Origin: Amphimedon queenslandica
Taxonomy: Eukaryota > Porifera > Demospongiae > Haplosclerida > Niphatidae
Reading direction: 5' to 3'
Assembly: GCF_000090795.2 (NCBI RefSeq)
Contig: NW_003546371.1
Coordinates: forward strand, 167,044-187,563
Length of the DNA stretch: 20,520 bases
Numbering within the stretch: position 1 is the stretch's first letter; each line of letters begins with the position of its first letter. Shown piece by piece: positions 16,943-20,520 of this stretch. A model generated the notes under the pieces. That model was not told where the DNA came from. It ran no database searches and was given only the letters and a program-made list of their open reading frames with translations. The position numbers and the translations under genes were made by a program.

Positions 16943-16947
16943 GTAAT
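16943..16947. repeat. Target-site duplication GTAAT, right copy
   Basis: GTAAT directly follows the CTTCACA end of the 5' LTR and equals the copy at 11742-11746. Confidence 0.9.
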
Positions 16948-17559
16948 TTGCAAGTATAATGATGATATTAGGAGTTATAGTATTTAGGTAATAAGGATTC
17001 AGCTTAACCATTAAGATGTTCTACCACTCAATTGATAAGCCCGGGCTCTCCTTCCCATACCAGCAGGTATTGAGCTGCATTGGTCCATCGACCTGAATTA
17101 ATTAATGTTTGTGTCATTGAAGCAGAAAGCATTGATGTGTCTTGTATTGATGTTAATGTAGAGTACTTTATAGTAATTAATTCTTTTGTAGGATCCTTTA
17201 ATACAAATGAAATCAAATCAAGATGTAGGTTCTACAACTTAGTCAATTGTTTACCAGAAGTTCTGATATTGTTAAGTTTAATGTCACGGCCTTACACCAA
17301 CTTCAGTCAATCCCTTTCCCTCGTTTACTTGACTTCTCTTCTTTACGTCTTTTTCCTGCTCTTTCAGTTCTTTCCTGTTTTGTGTGTGTATAATTACTGT
17401 CAATATAAATTAATGTGAACAATTACTACTGCCTTATGTCAGTATATCATCTGAACTATGAACATCCAAAAGTGAATAATTTTTAAGTAATTTTCTTTTT
17501 TTTGTTTCATTGCTCAGTTTTCTTACACTACTTGGTAATTGTGATTTTTTCATATTAAG
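16948..17559. other. AT-rich flank without a supported gene
   Basis: A plus-strand ORF of 112 codons (17080-17418) starts only at TTG and is Leu/Val/Phe-rich with no domain. A degenerate tRNA-like word on the minus strand (AGTGGTAGAACATC near 17020) lacks a B box. I see nothing else. Confidence 0.4.
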
Positions 17560-17868
17560 GGGTTTTTCTAGAGATTCCAAGATTGTTTATACCAGAAGGT
17601 AACTTTGTACCTAACTAGCTCATTGCACTTAAAGCCAAATCTTTCATCTTCAGGCTATACCATTTGTAAAGCAGTTTATTGGGGATAGAAAAGCAATCCC
17701 TATAAAACCATTATTCTTTTCCTTCTTTGGCCTGCAAACATAGGCGCTCACACAGAATCTTTACCATTGCCCTTCTGTAATGCAGCTCCAGGTAAAGAAA
17801 ACTTCCCAACTTCAACCGTAATTTGCCCCACTTGCATATTCCATTATTTTATACTAAATAGTAACTGA
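17560..17868 (+). pseudogene. Decayed exons of an unknown gene
   Basis: Exon 1 (17560-17598) follows TTAAG and ends at donor AAG|GTAACT. It contains TAG 17569-17571 and then RFQDCLYQK. After a 55-bp intron (acceptor TTCAG at 17653) exon 2 continues in the same phase: AIPFVKQFIGDRKAIPIKPL then FFSFFGLQT, to TAG 17741-17743. Shifting frame at that point, a new open run (17743-17868) reads GAHTESLPLPFCNAAPGKEN and then VICPTCIFHYF, with a CxxC pair. The run of protein-like sequence, matched splice phase and short intron argue for a real but dead gene, probably a repeat family. I do not recognise it. Confidence 0.4.
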
Positions 17869-19048
17869 GAACATCTACTTATAGCGTCAGAGTGAAAATA
17901 GTTTATAATAATCTAAAAGAATTAAATTACACATCTTTTAAAAGAAACTAAAATTATAAATTCAGTTTATGGCTAGTTTGGTGATCGTTTCTCGAGACAA
18001 ATGCCCTGCTTCTTTTTCTTGGCAGCAAACCTCAAAGGATACTACAGACATTGAAGAACACTAAAGTGAAATGAAGTGTACTTATATTTTAGAAGTTAGT
18101 TGTAATGAATTTTTTAAGTTTGACCAAATGTCGCCATATAAAATGGTTGAGGCAATTACAGGAATGTAACCAGACATATTGATTCCATGTCTGCTCATTT
18201 CTGGACATGATAATGGCAACAAAGACATTAACTAAACAGTTATTCATAAACTGTATCCCATAACCTTAAAAAATGTATTAACAAATTAAATATCATTCAG
18301 CATAAAGCCAAAATAGAAATTACTACACTAATGCCGAAATAAGTGAGCATTCAACAAGTCAAATCAATTCAATTACATGAATTGTAATCTTTATACAGTA
18401 CATATGCAGGTGATATACTTTGATTATAATGAGTAAAAAAAATACTGTGCTCATAGTCAATGAAATTATCATAAAGTAATTAGAGCCTGGGATCATAATC
18501 TACAACACAATGACAAAACATTGTGGAATCCCACAATATTGCAGGTGCATCTCACTACATATTCTTTTGCTAAGACTATCTATGCAGCTGGAAATGCATC
18601 TCATCCAGAGTGATGCAACAATTGATGAAGGAGCTACAACAAACATGAAGTTACAAAGATAATTATGATCATAGATATTAATTTAGTTACTGCAATCAAA
18701 ACAAGAATATAGCCTTTGACATTTATCATTTTATGTTGCATTGCTGAATCATGAAATCATTTCCAGCTGCTTTTACCTGTAAAGCATAGTAAAAGACACA
18801 TCATCAAAAGCAAACAATGTAAACAAACAGGTAATTACTACAAGTGAACAACACTTAAACTATCACATTCACTTTGTATTCCTTGTAACTCAATCATAGT
18901 ACATAAATGTTTACATCAAACTATTAATGGATGGCACTAATGAATAATGGTTATCATACACAACAGTGCAAGAAATGTATCAACATTCCACTTCATGTAC
19001 ATTATGCTATACTATGCTAATTCTTTGTCCCAAAACCTAAATCTGGCC
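17869..19048. other. AT-rich stretch, nothing supported
   Basis: No frame, RNA gene or mobile-element hallmark is convincing across about 1.2 kb. A small perfect stem, ATTGTGG-AATC-CCACAAT, lies at 18520-18537. Confidence 0.45.
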
Positions 19049-19216
19049 TTAAGACAACCCCTTACCAGGGATGTTTGACCAGGCACAGTTCATGTTCACA
19101 TTCTTTGGCACAAGCCTGTTCCAAACCTTGTCATTACCATTCTCCAACCCCAATTTATTACTCACATCCGCACAATGTTTACAACTGCTTACAGATATAT
19201 GACTCACGCTACCACA
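19049..19216 (-). pseudogene. Short exon-like frame, unknown protein
   Basis: Between an upstream in-frame TAG (a possible CTTAG acceptor) at 19219-19217 and TAA 19051-19049 there are 55 open codons. They read SHISVSSCKHCADVSNKL, then NGNDKVWNRLVPKNVN and CAWSNIPGKGLS. It has no ATG start but reads like protein (CxxC, Trp residues, mixed charge). It lies downstream of the decayed frame at 19628-19341 on the same strand and might be a later exon of it. Chance is possible. Confidence 0.3.
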
Positions 19217-19340
19217 CTAAGGACTGAGATTACATTCTACTTGCCACAGGAGAAAGCCTATTAGTAGCACGGATCCTTTAGCTAGCAGGCTATTACAGTT
19301 TGTTTTATGATTGTCACATTTAAAACAGTGATGGCAAAGC

Positions 19341-19628
19341 CTAAAGGGAACGCACAGGTGATATCAAACTAAAGAGCGTCATAAATGGCGGTTGGTTCTG
19401 AGTGGCCAAGTCACCTTTATCCACCTCTTCCAATATATTAACCTTCAGATAGCCACTGCTGATCTAGTCAGCTTTTTCCTCTTCTTCGCTGCCTTTTTCT
19501 TAGCCAGTTTCTATGATTTTTAATCGTTTTCTATTGTCACTATTATTAGTTAATGCATCCGCCTTGTATTCATGCACCATAGCCTACATCAGCTCATATT
19601 GGTCTTCTATCTTTATGTGCTTTTGTCT
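19341..19628 (-). pseudogene. Decayed coding frame, acidic, unknown protein
   Basis: One frame of 96 codons reads RQKHIKIEDQYELM, stop, AMVHEYKADALTNNSDNRKR, LKIIETG, stop, EKGSEEEEKAD, stop, then SSGYLKVNILEEVDKGDL, ending at TAG 19343-19341. Three internal stops interrupt a helix-rich, charged sequence that otherwise stays in frame. This is the pattern of a gene decayed by point mutation. It is divergent from the THAP gene about 250 bp away. No family is recognised. Confidence 0.35.
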
Positions 19629-19820
19629 CCTAAGTAACAATGACATACTTTACTTTAAAGGGTAATTGCCATGAAAATTTAAAACATTATTAAAAATCAT
19701 ATTTCACTTTTTTGATGTTTCATCACTTGCAAAAAAATTTTGGTGAAAAATGTTGAAAAACCTGCAAGAAAAAGCTGTACAAAGTTTGCACTTTTTGGCT
19801 TCTCAGCATTTACTTCCTGT

Positions 19821-19836
19821 GGTGGGCGTGGCCAAT
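19821..19836 (+). promoter_or_regulatory. GC/CACCC-type box and CCAAT upstream of the THAP gene
   Basis: GGTGGGCGTGGCCAAT lies 47 bases before the THAP start codon, in otherwise AT-rich DNA. GGGCGTGGC resembles an Sp/KLF site and runs into a CCAAT box. The placement fits a core-proximal promoter with a short 5' UTR. No experimental support. Confidence 0.35.
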
Positions 19837-19882
19837 TGATAACGCACTTGGGGGGACTCATGTTTACATGTGTGCTTGAGCA

Positions 19883-20520
19883 ATGGGAAAGAATTGTGTG
19901 GCAGCTGGGTGTACTAATATTCATAAGAGTGGAGTGAGCTTGTTTAGCTTCCCCAAAGACAAGATCAGAAATAAATGGATAAAAGAAGAACAGAAGACAA
20001 GAGCATGTTGGAAAGGCCCAAGTGACTATTCTTGTGCGTGCAGTGATCACTTTACAGAGGACTGTTTCAAGCCAAGATCACTTATATCAGGTACTTTTAT
20101 ATGTAAAGCATAAACATTTTAACAATTAGTTTTTTTAGAAAAAATGGGAGTAAAAGCAAAGATTGCTTAAACCAGAGGCAATACCAACAATATTTATCAG
20201 GCCAAATACTGTATCAAAGCCAAACAGGCACTCAACTGCTGTCATTATTAGGGAAAGAGCAAGAGTAATTGATAAAATTCATTATGTTAAGTAGTATATC
20301 ATGTAATATGTATTGTCTGAAATTACTACATCTCATGGTACATTGGACTCTGCAGACAGCTATTACAGATGATATGGAGACAATAGTTGAGCAAGAGTTG
20401 GACCAACCAACAGTGAGCTAAAAATTTTTCATATAGCAAAGTTTTTCATAATTTTTAGGCTATGGCTGGTACTCAAACCACTTACAATGACATTCCAACA
20501 TACCATAAGAAGGTTCAGAC
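19883..20520 (+). CDS. THAP-domain zinc-finger protein, 3' partial, with a frameshift
   Basis: Exon 1 (19883-20090) encodes a C2CH THAP domain, a sequence-specific DNA-binding module. Cys5, Cys10, Cys53 and His56 bind zinc; Pro24, Trp32, Phe57 and Pro64 are the family's fixed positions. ATG 19883 stands just before MGKNCVAAGC, the typical THAP start. Introns are 48, 70 and 46 bp. Exon 2 is 20139-20285, exon 3 is 20356-20412 (TAITDDMETIVEQELDQPT), and exon 4 runs from 20459 off the edge. Exon 2 starts in phase (EKMGVKAK), but the frame then meets TAA 20168-20170. The AIPTIF box that closes THAP domains lies in another frame (LLKPEAIPTIF), which carries on in phase through exons 3 and 4. A one-base surplus or two-base deficit near 20161 is needed, and no alternative splice site I tested cures it. 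It is either a new pseudogene or a sequencing error. Confidence 0.75.

Noticed and set aside
16985..17060. tRNA-like sequence on the minus strand (AGTGGTAGAACATC)
   Set aside because: There is an A-box-like word but no B box and no cloverleaf: the D stem does not pair. At most it is a worn tRNA-derived fragment.
17080..17418. 112-codon plus-strand ORF
   Set aside because: It has no ATG start, a hydrophobic AT-driven composition and no domain.
17282..17440. TGTCACGGCC start resembling a solo LTR
   Set aside because: No matching end, target duplication or second copy was found; the only shared word with the Gmr1-like LTR is TGTCACGG.
19697..20050. 117-codon minus-strand ORF over the THAP gene
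   Set aside because: It is antisense to the THAP exon, whose zinc ligands and splice sites make the plus strand the real one.

Overview
This window looks like repeat-rich, AT-rich nuclear DNA from an early-branching animal, with a sponge as my best guess. The evidence is a THAP-domain gene with very short introns (48, 70 and 46 bp), Ngaro/DIRS and Gmr1-type Gypsy retroelements, a CCGTATA-ended MITE, and no bacterial gene layout, operons or ribosome binding sites. The species cannot be fixed from the sequence. Almost all protein-coding DNA here is mobile-element DNA or decayed genes. The only gene that could still be a host gene is the THAP gene at the right edge, and it too carries a frameshift.

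Layout from left to right. 1-312 is the tail of a Ty3/Gypsy pol polyprotein, followed by a polypurine tract and a probable 3' LTR (about 340-770). About 834-986 (minus) is a short acidic exon-like ORF. Between two inverted TGGGAYGGGAY ends flanked by TTAA (1077-1080 and 4149-4152) lies a decayed plus-strand gene. It has a CXXC zinc finger (1853-1980) and a Ulp1/SENP-like cysteine peptidase spread over small exons (2127-3010) whose catalytic Cys codon now reads Phe. Minus strand 5556-4237 is a second decayed multi-exon gene of a family I cannot name. 5966-6180 is a MITE.

About 7020-11740 is a degraded Ngaro-like (DIRS order) tyrosine-recombinase retroelement with the order Gag, RT-RNase H, YR. 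11747-16942, on the minus strand, is a structurally complete but coding-dead Gypsy element. It has two LTRs, a GTAAT target-site duplication, a tRNA-Leu primer-binding site and a polypurine tract. Its pol order is protease-integrase-RT-RNase H, which is the Gmr1 arrangement, and its capsid is SCAN-like. A nonapeptide repeat lies between protease and integrase. The frame holds 11 in-frame stops and 3 frameshifts.

The right-hand 3.6 kb is AT-rich. It holds decayed exon remnants (plus 17560-17868; minus 19628-19341 and 19216-19049) and, from 19883 to the window edge, the THAP gene with four exons in view.

The genes do not form a pathway. The window records successive insertions of at least three reverse-transcribing elements and probably one or two DNA transposons, followed by decay.
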